Shown here: one piece after another, positions 25,835-34,107 of the stretch
How the letters are laid out: the number at the start of each line of letters is the position of its first letter
How positions within the stretch are numbered: the stretch's first letter is position 1
DNA from: JAVVHH01 sp965199585
GTDB lineage: Bacteria; Pseudomonadota; Alphaproteobacteria; Acetobacterales; Acetobacteraceae
DNA: 64,000 nucleotides
NCBI GenBank assembly: GCA_965199585.1
Contig: CBDASI010000002.1
Span: 868,001-932,000 of the forward strand
Reading direction: 5' to 3'
Notes under the pieces: model-generated
The model's input: only the letters and a program-made list of their open reading frames with translations
What the model was told of the DNA's origin: nothing
Database searches by the model: none
Translations under genes and position numbers: made by a program

Positions 25835-25940
25835 GACAGCAACTTTTTCTTAACTATTGTCGTGTTGACTTAAGGCCTCTGCAGCCCGATGTCGCGGCTC
25901 ATGATGCCGGCTATCGCATCTGGTTATGGAGACTTAGTCT

Positions 25941-26639
25941 GTGCCTTTGACCCGCCGCCAAATGGCCGAAGCCGTGGCCCGCGACATCCCCGAGGGATGG
26001 TACGTCAACCTCGGCATCGGCATCCCGACGCTGGTGGCGGACTTCGTGCCGGCCGAGCGCGAGGTGGTGTTCCATAGTGAAAATGGCGTGCTGGGCGTCG
26101 GACCGGCGCCGGAAGAGGATGCGGTCGATCGGTGGCTGATCAACGCCGGCAAGCAGCACGTGACGCTGTTGGACGGCGGGTCCTACATGCACCATGCCGA
26201 CAGCTTCGCGATCATCCGCGGCGGGCATCTCGACCTGTGCGTGCTGGGCGCGTTCGAGGTGGCGGAGAATGGCGATCTGGCGAACTGGGCGACTAGCGAG
26301 AACGACACGGCACCAGCGGTGGGCGGGGCGATGGACCTCGCGGTCGGGGCCAAGCGGCTCTGGGCGGTGATGGAGCACACTACCAAGGAGGGTAAGCCCC
26401 GCCTGGTGCGCGGGTGCGGCTATCCGCTGACGGCACCGACGGCGGTGAGCCGGGTCTATACGAATCTGGCCGTGCTGGACGTGACCGAAGATGGGTTCGT
26501 GGTGCGTGAGTTGGCGCCGGGTGTCGATTTCGAGACGGTGCAGGCCAAGACGGACGCGAAGCTGACCTACGCGCCCTTCGTGGCCGCTATGGGTCAACCC
26601 ATCGTCGCGTCCGGGACGGAGTCGTTCATCGGTCGGTAG
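25941..26639 (+). CDS. CoA-transferase subunit B (3-oxoacid CoA-transferase type)
   Basis: A 232-residue family I CoA-transferase beta subunit. The catalytic glutamate is in HSENGVLGVGPAP (about 51), preceded by WYVNLGIGIPTLVADFV. GGSYMHHADSFAIIRGGHLDLCVLGAF and the MEHTTKEGKPRLVRGCGYPLT block are characteristic. It begins with GTG at 25941, with GGAGA about eight bases upstream. Unlike most A/B pairs, which overlap, it is separated from subunit A by 106 bases of lower-GC sequence. It is convergent with the gamma-glutamyltransferase gene, 23 bases apart. Confidence 0.92.
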   Translation: MPLTRRQMAEAVARDIPEGWYVNLGIGIPTLVADFVPAEREVVFHSENGVLGVGPAPEEDAVDRWLINAGKQHVTLLDGGSYMHHADSFAIIRGGHLDLCVLGAFEVAENGDLANWATSENDTAPAVGGAMDLAVGAKRLWAVMEHTTKEGKPRLVRGCGYPLTAPTAVSRVYTNLAVLDVTEDGFVVRELAPGVDFETVQAKTDAKLTYAPFVAAMGQPIVASGTESFIGR

Positions 26640-26662
26640 GGCTTCGCAGCCGAGCGACCGCG

Positions 26663-28231
26663 TCAGCTTTGGGCGACCGCCGCGGACCACGGCGACATGA
26701 CGTCGCTGATGCCGGTGCGGACGCCACCCTCGATGCGGATGAGGTTGGGGCAAGCAAAGTTCACCGGCATGACCCCGTGTTCGACCACGTCGAGCGGGCC
26801 ATCGGCGGCTAGGGCGGCCAGCGTGTCGGCGTCGAGGCGCTGGTCCGCATCGGCCGAGACCGGGTCGGAAACGTCGAGACGGGGGTGATGCGCGGCGGTG
26901 GCCGGATCCATGCCGAAGCCGGCGACGAAGGCGAGCACCTGAGTGACAGAGGCCATGATGCGGCGGCCGCCCGATGCGCCGGCGGCGAGCACCGGGGCGT
27001 CCTCGTCGCGCAGGATGACGGGCAGCATGTTGGTCAGCGGGCGCTTGTTCGGCGCGATCGAGTTAGGGCGGCCGGGTCGGGTGTCGAACCACATGATGCC
27101 GTTGTTCATCAGCACGCCGGAGCATGGCAGGACCACGCGGCTGCCCATCGAGGAGAGCAGCGTGGTGGTCATAGCGACCATGCTGCCGTCGGCGTCGCAG
27201 GTGGTCAGGTGCGTGGTGCAGCTCTCGGCCGCGGCAGGCTCGGCATCGCCCAGGCCCTGCAGCCGCTCGGTGTAGGCGATCTTGAGGGCGGCGGAGAGGC
27301 CGGCGAACCAGGCGGCGTCAGGCCCGGGCCCGGTGCAGGGCGGCATGAGGGCGAGCACGCGGGCCAAGGTCGGCGCGGCGGTCAGGCCGGCGGGGAGCTG
27401 CAGCGTGCGGCCGCAGAACGCGACGTCGAGGGGCTGGCCGAGGCGGGCCTGGCAGGCGCGGAGATCGTCGCGATCGAGGAAGCCGCCCATGGACGCGACG
27501 TCGGCGGCGATGCTGGCGGCGATGTCGCCCTCATAGAAGTCGCGCAGCCCGGCGGTGGCCAAGCGGTCGAGCGTGTCGGGCAGATTGCCGAGGCGGAAGG
27601 TGCCGGGGTTGCCCTGATAAGGCGGTACCGGCGGCAGGCCGTTGGGCAGGTAGATGCGGGCGCTTTCGGGGTAGTGGCGAAGCACCGCGGCTTGGACGGC
27701 GATTTTGACGGTGGTGAACCAGTCCTGCGGCATGCCGCGCTTGGCGAGCGCCTGGGCGGGAGCGATTACCTCGGCAAACGGGAGGCGACCCCAGCGCTCG
27801 TGCATGAGCGCGTAGCCGGCGAGCGCGGACGGGATGACGAAGGAGAGTGGGCCGTGGACGTTCGCGTCGCCTTCGACGGCGGGCCAGCCGAACAGGTCGG
27901 CCGCGGTGTCTCCGGTGAGACGGTAGCGCGCGGGGTCGAGGCGGGCGGGCGAGCGGGGGCCGAAATCGACGACCTCGGCGCGCGGCTGCCCCGCGCGGTG
28001 CACCATGGCGAAGCCGATACCGCCGAGGCCGCTGTTCCAGGGCTCCACGGTCGCGAGCGCGAGGGCGGTGCCGACCGCGGCGTCGATGGCGTTGCCGCCG
28101 GCGTTGAGGATGGCGACACCGGCCAGGGCGGCGTCACGCGATTGCGAGACGACCATGCCGCGGTGGCCGGTGGCACCGGGCTTGGTGACGTGCCAGTTCT
28201 GCGTCAGGTGAGGCGGCGGCACATAGGTCAT
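26663..28231 (-). CDS. Gamma-glutamyltransferase family protein (Ntn hydrolase)
   Basis: A 522-residue GGT-family proenzyme. The large-subunit N-terminus has GMVVSQSRDAALAGVAILNAGGNAIDAAVGTALAL. The autocleavage site and nucleophilic Thr are in CTTHLTTCDADGSMVAMTTT (about 345), and LPCSGVLMNNGIMWFD follows. There is no signal peptide, unlike periplasmic GGT of E. coli, so it may act in the cytoplasm. Family members also include cephalosporin-acylase-like and poly-glutamate enzymes, so the substrate is uncertain. It is a single gene, divergent from the GT2 gene by 145 bases of sequence in which no further gene was seen. Confidence 0.9.
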   Translation of the reverse strand: MTYVPPPHLTQNWHVTKPGATGHRGMVVSQSRDAALAGVAILNAGGNAIDAAVGTALALATVEPWNSGLGGIGFAMVHRAGQPRAEVVDFGPRSPARLDPARYRLTGDTAADLFGWPAVEGDANVHGPLSFVIPSALAGYALMHERWGRLPFAEVIAPAQALAKRGMPQDWFTTVKIAVQAAVLRHYPESARIYLPNGLPPVPPYQGNPGTFRLGNLPDTLDRLATAGLRDFYEGDIAASIAADVASMGGFLDRDDLRACQARLGQPLDVAFCGRTLQLPAGLTAAPTLARVLALMPPCTGPGPDAAWFAGLSAALKIAYTERLQGLGDAEPAAAESCTTHLTTCDADGSMVAMTTTLLSSMGSRVVLPCSGVLMNNGIMWFDTRPGRPNSIAPNKRPLTNMLPVILRDEDAPVLAAGASGGRRIMASVTQVLAFVAGFGMDPATAAHHPRLDVSDPVSADADQRLDADTLAALAADGPLDVVEHGVMPVNFACPNLIRIEGGVRTGISDVMSPWSAAVAQS

Positions 28232-28376
28232 CAGGCACTCTCTCGCGGACGGGTATTTGGTCCCACGACCGAGGCGGATTTACAACAGCCGGTGTCCGGC
28301 ACGGCCCGTTACGCGCCTGCGAACCTTGTCTCATCAGGCGATCCGCGCCAATGAAGGACGAATTTAGGAGCGCGGA

Positions 28377-29123
28377 ATGGCTGACCCAATCCGGTATAGC
28401 TTTGTCGTGCCGGCGTTCAACGAAGAGGCGCTGCTGCCCTCGTGTCTGCAGGCGATCCAGGCCGAGATCGAGCGATCTGGTTTTGAGGCCGAGATCGTCG
28501 TGGTCGACAATGCAAGCACCGATGGGACGGCGGCCGTCGCCAAGTCGTTCGACGGCGTGACGGTGGTGCATGAGCCGCGCAAAGGATTGGTGCAGGCGCG
28601 CAAGGCTGGTTTCGAAGCGTCGACGGGCGTGCTGGTGGCCAATATCGATGCCGACACGCTGGTGCCGCCGGGTTGGTTGGACCGGGTGGACGCCGAATTT
28701 GCGCGCGACCCGGCGCTGGTCGCGGTGAGCGGACCGTATGACTACTACGACGTGCCGATGCGGATCAGAGCGGCGGCACGGATCTTCTATGTGGTCGGGT
28801 TCGGGACGTATTGCTTCAATAGATACGTGCTACGCGTCGGCAGCATGGTCCAAGGCGGAAATTTCGTGATCGATCGGAACGCGCTGATAAAGGCAGGCGG
28901 TTTTGATCCCAGCTTCACGTTCTACGGCGAAGACACCGATATCGCGCGCCGCATGGCGCTGGTCGGGTCGGTCAAGTTCACCTGGTCGCTGATGGCGAAG
29001 TCGTCGGGTCGGCGGCTACGAGGCGACGGTCTACTGATGACCGGCATCCGGTATAGCTCGAACTACCTGTGGGCGACCTTCATGCGGCGGCCCTTCACGT
29101 CCGCCTGGCAGGATTATCGCTAG
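28377..29123 (+). CDS. Glycosyltransferase family 2
   Basis: A 248-residue GT-A fold transferase. It has YSFVVPAFNEEALLPSCLQ, IVVVDNASTDGTAAVA and the DXD motif VANIDADTLVPPGW (about 84). The acceptor/catalytic part is GGNFVIDRNALIKAGGFD, then YGEDTDIARRM, an ED motif that suits catalysis. AGGAG precedes the ATG. It has no membrane segment and no polysaccharide neighbours, so the product is unknown. Confidence 0.88.
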   Translation: MADPIRYSFVVPAFNEEALLPSCLQAIQAEIERSGFEAEIVVVDNASTDGTAAVAKSFDGVTVVHEPRKGLVQARKAGFEASTGVLVANIDADTLVPPGWLDRVDAEFARDPALVAVSGPYDYYDVPMRIRAAARIFYVVGFGTYCFNRYVLRVGSMVQGGNFVIDRNALIKAGGFDPSFTFYGEDTDIARRMALVGSVKFTWSLMAKSSGRRLRGDGLLMTGIRYSSNYLWATFMRRPFTSAWQDYR

Positions 29124-29151
29124 CGACCAGACAACTACAGCAGCGACTTGT

Positions 29152-29352
29152 TTACTGGATGTGAAGCGCGATCAGGCTTGCCGTGACGATCACGGCGGCG
29201 CCGCATCCCATGAAACCTGCGATGGCGATGTAGAAACCGGCGAGTGGTCCGACGGAACGCGACCGATTCGGACGGTCGACCTGGTCTACGCTCGTGACGG
29301 ACATCGGAAGATCGGCCCGAGCGCCTGTATGCATAAGATCAAGACGATTCAT
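29152..29352 (-). CDS. Small single-span membrane protein, hypothetical
   Basis: A 66-residue protein with a polar N-terminal half and one membrane helix (about 40-63, LAGFYIAIAGFMGCGAAVIV onward). ATG 29352 is chosen because GAGGA lies about eight bases before it; an in-frame start at 29370 is possible. No family was recognised. It faces the GT2 gene and begins at the edge of an AT-richer gap, so it could also be spurious. Confidence 0.4.
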   Translation of the reverse strand: MNRLDLMHTGARADLPMSVTSVDQVDRPNRSRSVGPLAGFYIAIAGFMGCGAAVIVTASLIALHIQ

Positions 29353-29370
29353 GCAGCTAATCCTCATCAA

Positions 29371-29620
29371 CGCTCGTAACTAACGTCATCTCTACAGGCG
29401 GAATGCACGCGACTTGGGACGCGGTATAAATCGACGACACAACCAGCGTCCACAAAAGATGACAAAATTTTCTAACACAATTCCGTTCCTTCGACAAGGC
29501 GGCGTTAGTCTGTCGTCAACCGACGGACAAGCGCTAGATGACGTCATCGCACGTTACCAGTGTTCAAATCGATACACATTCGTTACAACAAATCCCGATA
29601 ATCGTCCATTGGGACGTGCA
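29371..29620. other. AT-richer intergenic island without a convincing gene
   Basis: About 250 bases with clearly lower GC than the flanking genes (roughly half, against about 70 percent). It holds an inverted repeat GTCTGTCG-TCAAC-CGACGGAC just after 29500 and a TATAAA at 29425-29430, but no matching -35. A short plus-strand reading frame from 29414 runs into ligD and shows no family signal. It may be a remnant of an insertion, or a regulatory region. Confidence 0.45.
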
Positions 29621-32188
29621 TTATTTTTTCGAACGGTCGCGCCGCTTGAACATGGCCATAGCGTCGACCAGCGGTCGGCGGCCTGCATCGTAATCAGTCC
29701 AACCATTTGAACGCTTTAGCAGCTTGGGGACCGACCGGATGGTGTAGCTGGCCGGGTCGAGCCCGGGCTTCAAGGCGGACCAGGGAATCGGCATCGAGAC
29801 GGTCGCGCCGGGCCGCGCTCGCGGCGAGAACGGCGCCACCGCGGTGGCCAAGCGGTCGTTGCGAAGGTAGTCCAAGTAAATTCGCCCTTCCCGCAACTTC
29901 TTGGACATATTGACCAGATACTTTTCCGGCGCATCCTCCGCCATCGCTGTACAAACATCGTGCGAGAATTTCTTTGCCGCCGGCCAGTCTACGGCCAGGG
30001 CTTCGTCCAGCGTCAGCGGCGTGACGACGTGCAGACCCTTTCCACCCGTGGTTTTGCAGAACGGCACCAAGCCAAGCGCTTCGAGCCGGCGGCGGAGGTC
30101 GAGGGCGGCGGTGATGACAGCGTCAAATAAAACACCTGGCGCCGGGTCCAGATCAAAGACGAGACGGCCGGGATTATCGATGTGATCGGGGAAATTGTTC
30201 CACGGGTGCAGTTCGAGCGTGCCGGCCTGTGCCGCGGCGGCGAGTCCCTCGACACGGTCGATCTGGACATAGGGTTTGCGGTCGTCGCCGACGGTCACCA
30301 AGGTGAGCAGGTCGGACTGGCCCGGCATAGCGTGACGCTGAAAAAATTTTTGGCTGCCGCCGATGCCGTCGGGGTAGCGGAGTAGCGAGCACGGACGCCC
30401 GGCGATGTGGTCCATCAGGAGAGGACCGACGGCTTCGAAATAGCGGGCGAGGTCGAGCTTGGTGACCGGCACGCCGTCGGTGCCAGCTTCGGGCCAGAGC
30501 GGCTTATCAGGATGGGTGATGGTAACGCCGAGGACGATGTTGCCAGTTGGGGGGTTGCCAACAGAGCGCTTGCCGGCAGCGGCTTTCGGCGCGGGGGAGG
30601 GTTTCTCGCGCGTGACGGTGGTCGCGGGTTTGTCGACGCGCAGGCCCTTGAAAGCGGCCTGGCGGACGAGACCTTCGGTGCCCCAGCCGGCGAACTCGAT
30701 CTCGGCGACGAGGACAGGGTCGGTCCAGTGGATGCCGGGCTGCTTCTTGGGGGCGGTCGCGCCGGTGAAGGGCCTTTTGTCGCGCTCGACCGCCTTCAAA
30801 GCCGGCAGCAAGGTGGCCAGCTTCGCCGCACCGTAACCCGTGCCGACCCGGCCCAGGTAGATGAAGTCGCCGCCGCGATGGGCACCGACGAGGAGGGAAC
30901 GGAAATTCGCGCCCGTGGTGGCCCAGCCACCGATGACGACCTCGTGGCCGGCGCGGCACTTGGATTTAAGCCAGCCCTCGCTGCGGCCGGAGACGTATGG
31001 CGCGTCGAGGCGTTTGGAGACGATGCCCTCGAGATGCATCTGGCAGGCGGATTTAAGCACGGCATCGCCATCGCCGTCGAAGTGATCGACGAAGCGGAGC
31101 GCGGGCGGGGCTGCCTTGAGGAGGGCGACGAGCGCCGTCTTGCGAACCGAGAGCGGCTCGGACCGGAGGTCGCGACCGGCGGCGTGGAGGACGTCGAAGG
31201 CGAAGAACACCATGCGGTCGGAGCGCTCGGCCGAGAGCGCCTGCTGGAGGGCGGCGAAGTCGGGGTTACCGGCATCGTCCAGCACGGTAGCCTCGCCGTC
31301 GATGATGGCGTCGGGCAAGGTGGCGGCAGCGGTGGCGAGGTCGGCGAAACGAGCGGTCCAGTCTAGGCCGGTGCGGGTCTTGAGTGTGGCTTTACCGGCT
31401 TGGATGCGCAGCTGCATCCGGTAGCCGTCGAACTTGATCTCATGGACCCAGCCATCGGCGGCGGGCGGGCGCTCGACCAGGGTGGCGAGCTGCGGCGGGA
31501 TAAAATCGGGCATTTCCGCCGAGGGGGCAGACGCGGCCTGCTTTTTCTTGGGAACCGTCCTACGGGCGGCCGCTACCGTCATGAAAGGTTTGGGGGCAGC
31601 GCCGATGTTGGCTGCGATCTCGTCCATGGTGCGGCCGGACGCGACCGAGGTCTCGACTGCGATGGCGGACTCGCCCTCCCCTGCCTTGGCGTGGTCATCC
31701 TTGTGCTTGATCAGCAGCCAGTTGGTTCGTTTGCCGCCGAAGCGGTCGTTCTTGATGCGGATGAGGACCCAGCTGCCATGTAGCCGGTCACCCTCGAGGA
31801 TGAATTTCAGGTCGCCGCTGGCCAGGCCCGCCTCGGCAGTCATGTGCTCCGGCTGCCAGTAGCCGCGATCCCAGAGCAGGACGGTGCCGCCGCCGTACTC
31901 GCCCTTCGGGATGGTGCCTTCGAAGTCGCCGTAATCGAGCGGATGGTCCTCGACCTCGACGGCGAGGCGCTTGTCCTTCGGGTCGAGCGAGGGGCCCCGG
32001 GTCACGGCCCAGGACTTGAACACGCCGTCGAGCTCGAGGCGGAGGTCGTAGTGCAGCCGAGTGGCGTCGTGCTTCTGGATGACGAAGCGCAGCCGAGGCG
32101 CCGGAGCGGCGTCAGCCTCGCCGGCGGGTTCGCTGGTCTTGGCGAAATCGCGCTTGGCCCGGTAGGTCTGAAGCTTGTCCTGGGCCAC
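29621..32188 (-). CDS. ligD: DNA ligase D (multifunctional NHEJ ligase)
   Basis: An 855-residue LigD with all three modules in the order phosphoesterase, ligase, polymerase. The PE domain (about 30-160) has FVIQKHDATRLHYDLRLEL and EGTIPKGEYGGGTVLLWD. The ligase domain (about 230-530) has the adenylated Lys252 in HEIKFDGYRMQL, then GEATVLD. The AEP polymerase domain (about 555-850) has PDKPLWPEAG, RYPDGIGGSQKFFQRH and LVFDLDPAPG (the metal-binding DLD). It repairs double-strand breaks with Ku. No ku gene is in the window. The start is GTG at 32188. Confidence 0.95.
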   Translation of the reverse strand: MAQDKLQTYRAKRDFAKTSEPAGEADAAPAPRLRFVIQKHDATRLHYDLRLELDGVFKSWAVTRGPSLDPKDKRLAVEVEDHPLDYGDFEGTIPKGEYGGGTVLLWDRGYWQPEHMTAEAGLASGDLKFILEGDRLHGSWVLIRIKNDRFGGKRTNWLLIKHKDDHAKAGEGESAIAVETSVASGRTMDEIAANIGAAPKPFMTVAAARRTVPKKKQAASAPSAEMPDFIPPQLATLVERPPAADGWVHEIKFDGYRMQLRIQAGKATLKTRTGLDWTARFADLATAAATLPDAIIDGEATVLDDAGNPDFAALQQALSAERSDRMVFFAFDVLHAAGRDLRSEPLSVRKTALVALLKAAPPALRFVDHFDGDGDAVLKSACQMHLEGIVSKRLDAPYVSGRSEGWLKSKCRAGHEVVIGGWATTGANFRSLLVGAHRGGDFIYLGRVGTGYGAAKLATLLPALKAVERDKRPFTGATAPKKQPGIHWTDPVLVAEIEFAGWGTEGLVRQAAFKGLRVDKPATTVTREKPSPAPKAAAGKRSVGNPPTGNIVLGVTITHPDKPLWPEAGTDGVPVTKLDLARYFEAVGPLLMDHIAGRPCSLLRYPDGIGGSQKFFQRHAMPGQSDLLTLVTVGDDRKPYVQIDRVEGLAAAAQAGTLELHPWNNFPDHIDNPGRLVFDLDPAPGVLFDAVITAALDLRRRLEALGLVPFCKTTGGKGLHVVTPLTLDEALAVDWPAAKKFSHDVCTAMAEDAPEKYLVNMSKKLREGRIYLDYLRNDRLATAVAPFSPRARPGATVSMPIPWSALKPGLDPASYTIRSVPKLLKRSNGWTDYDAGRRPLVDAMAMFKRRDRSKK

Positions 32189-32233
32189 CGGGGCATCCGC
32201 CGAACTGTTGCGGACGGGTAACGCCCGAGTACC

Positions 32234-32770
32234 TCAACTCGTTGCCCAGAACGCCGTGGTGAACACCATCGCGCCCAGCGCCAGCGAGACGAAGGGCGAG
32301 ATCTTGGTCGTGCTGAGCAGCGCCGTCGAGCCGAGCGCGACGCCCCAGGCGAGCCAGCCACCATCGGTGGCGCGCAGCACGGTCAGCGACGCCGCCAGGA
32401 TCAACCCGGCCGCCACCGGCGCCAGGCCGCGCTCGACCGCACGCTGCCAGGGGCGGCCGCGGTAGCGGGCCCAAAGGCGGGCGAGGCCATATAAGAGGAG
32501 CGAGGACGGCAGGAAGATCGCGAGCGAGGCGACCAGCGCGCCCTGCCAGCCCGCGGCCTGGAAGCCGATTAGCGTGACGAGCAGCGAGCCGGGGCCGGGC
32601 GCGAGGCGGGAGAGCGCGAAGTCGGTGACGAACATCTGCTCCGGGATCCAGCCCTGGACGGTGACGGCCTGGCGATGGATCTCGGTGACGATACCCTGGC
32701 CGCCGCCGATGGTGGCGAACGAGAGCGGGGCGAAGATGGACGCGATCGCCCAGAGAATGCCGGCGCGCAT
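32234..32770 (-). CDS. Chromate transporter, second CHR half-protein
   Basis: A 178-residue membrane protein of one CHR domain. FAPLSFATIGGGQGIVTEIHR is the conserved motif of the second half of ChrA, and PGPGSLLVTLIGFQAAGW follows. About five to six helices are predicted. The start shares its A with the stop of the first half (TGATG), so the two half-proteins are coupled and probably form a heterodimer equal to one long ChrA. CHR proteins export chromate, but many short-chain pairs have not been tested. Confidence 0.88.
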   Translation of the reverse strand: MRAGILWAIASIFAPLSFATIGGGQGIVTEIHRQAVTVQGWIPEQMFVTDFALSRLAPGPGSLLVTLIGFQAAGWQGALVASLAIFLPSSLLLYGLARLWARYRGRPWQRAVERGLAPVAAGLILAASLTVLRATDGGWLAWGVALGSTALLSTTKISPFVSLALGAMVFTTAFWATS

Positions 32771-33339
32771 CAGGCGTCCTTCCAGGCGAGCGCGACGCTG
32801 AGCGCGCCGAGGCCGAACACCACGGGCACCAGCGGCCAGTGCAGGATGGCGATGGCGACGAAGGTGGCCGCGACCAGGAGGATGGGCGTGAGGCTAGTGG
32901 CCGAGCGCCGAGTCGCGCGGATGCCCATGGCCCCGGTCAGGCCGACGCCTGCCGCCGCGACGCCGGTGAGCGCGGCATGGACACCTGGATTGCCCGCGAT
33001 CTGGGCGAAGCCGACGCCGAGCGCGATCAGCAGCAGACCGGGCGGTATCAGCATGGCCATCGCGCCGACAATGGCGCCAGCACCACCATGGAGTTTGTAG
33101 CCCAGCCAGATGGATAGGTTCAGCACGTTGACGCCGGGAAACACTTGGCAAAGGGCGAGGCCGGTGAGGAACTCGGGCTCGGTCATCCAGCCGCGCTCGT
33201 GGACGACCATGCGCATCATCCAGCCACTGACGCCGCCACCGAAGCTGGTCAGGCCGATCTTGGCAATGAGCCCGGCATATTCGGTCAGGCTACACGGCGG
33301 TTCATTTGGACTTGACGGTCCGGGATCGTTGACGGTCAC
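32770..33339 (-). CDS. Chromate transporter, first CHR half-protein
   Basis: A 189-residue membrane protein of one CHR domain. The motif IGLTSFGGGVSGWMMRMVVHERGW and ALCQVFPGVNVLNLSIWLGYKLHG match the first half of ChrA. About six helices are predicted. The start is GTG at 33339; no ATG exists upstream of the first helix. The region between this gene and the divergent radC-like gene is 75 bases and must hold both promoters. Confidence 0.88.
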   Translation of the reverse strand: MTVNDPGPSSPNEPPCSLTEYAGLIAKIGLTSFGGGVSGWMMRMVVHERGWMTEPEFLTGLALCQVFPGVNVLNLSIWLGYKLHGGAGAIVGAMAMLIPPGLLLIALGVGFAQIAGNPGVHAALTGVAAAGVGLTGAMGIRATRRSATSLTPILLVAATFVAIAILHWPLVPVVFGLGALSVALAWKDA

Positions 33340-33414
33340 GCGTTTGCGAGATTACAACTGTTGATACATGATTGGTTGGATCTTTCTACCGGCGGCATCA
33401 AGCGGAAAACCCGC

Positions 33415-34107
33415 ATGGACAGCAAACCTTCTAGCAGCCCGTCTTTTACCAGCACCGGGCCGTATGGCCACCGGTCGCGGATGCGGGGACGGTTGCTGGC
33501 CGGAGAGGGTGCGCTGGCGGATTACGAGATCCTCGAGATGCTGCTGTTCCTGGGCATCGAGCGCAAGGACACCAAGCCGCTCGCCAAGGGACTGATCAAC
33601 GAATTCGGCAGCCTGTCGGCGACGCTCGGGGCCGCGCGGGGGGCGCTGGCGGCAGCGGGCCTGACGCCGCGGGCCATCGAGGCGCTGGACTTGGTGGTCG
33701 AGGCGGCGACGTATCTGGCGCGGCCGGAGCTGATCCAGCGCAAGGTGCTGGCCGACCATGCAGCGTTGGAGCGGCATCTCGACCTGGACGAGCGGAGTGC
33801 GGCTGCCCCGGGGTTCAGCGCGCTGCTGCTGAATAACCGCAATCAGCTGTTGGGCGAGCCCGATTGGCCAGCGGAGACCGCGCCGGGCGAACTGGCGCGC
33901 GAACTGATGCGACATGCGCTGGACCAACACGCGACGGCCACTATCCTGCTGCGCAACGCCGGCGGGGCGGCGCCGAAGCTCGGTGCGGCGGACCGGGCGC
34001 TGCACACCGAGGTGCAGCGGGCGGGCAGTCCGCTGAGCGTGGTGGTGCACGACATGATCGTCGTCGGGCGCGGCGACTGGGTCAGCTTGAAGCAGCGCGC
34101 ACATTGA
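33415..34107 (+). CDS. RadC-like protein with a degenerate metal site
   Basis: A 230-residue RadC/UPF0758 protein. The N-terminal part is normal (GPYGHRSRMRGRLLAGEGAL, ADYEILEMLLFLGIERKD and KPLAKGLINEFGSL). The C-terminal MPN/JAB domain is altered: where active RadC proteins have HNHPSGD, this reads LLRNAGGAAPKLGAADRAL (about 178-196), so both histidines and the Asp are lost. The end, VVVHDMIVVGRGDWVSLKQ, is still family-like. It is followed with a 4-base overlap by a second RadC with an intact site. It is probably catalytically inactive and may act as a partner subunit; that is inference. ATG 33415 is favoured over a TTG at 33361. Confidence 0.85.
   Translation: MDSKPSSSPSFTSTGPYGHRSRMRGRLLAGEGALADYEILEMLLFLGIERKDTKPLAKGLINEFGSLSATLGAARGALAAAGLTPRAIEALDLVVEAATYLARPELIQRKVLADHAALERHLDLDERSAAAPGFSALLLNNRNQLLGEPDWPAETAPGELARELMRHALDQHATATILLRNAGGAAPKLGAADRALHTEVQRAGSPLSVVVHDMIVVGRGDWVSLKQRAH

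Noticed and set aside
25865..25893. TTGACT in the CoA-transferase gap as a full sigma-70 promoter
   Set aside because: No acceptable -10 hexamer occurs 16-18 bases downstream.
26885..28354. Plus-strand open frame of 489 codons over the gamma-glutamyltransferase gene
   Set aside because: Antisense to conserved GGT motifs and without any recognisable domain.
29161..29379. Plus-strand 72-codon frame opposite the small membrane protein
   Set aside because: The minus frame has a membrane helix and a ribosome site; the plus frame has neither.
29414..29710. 98-codon plus-strand frame in the AT-rich gap before ligD
   Set aside because: Its 3' third is antisense to ligD, it has no ribosome site or family signal, and composition is not protein-like.
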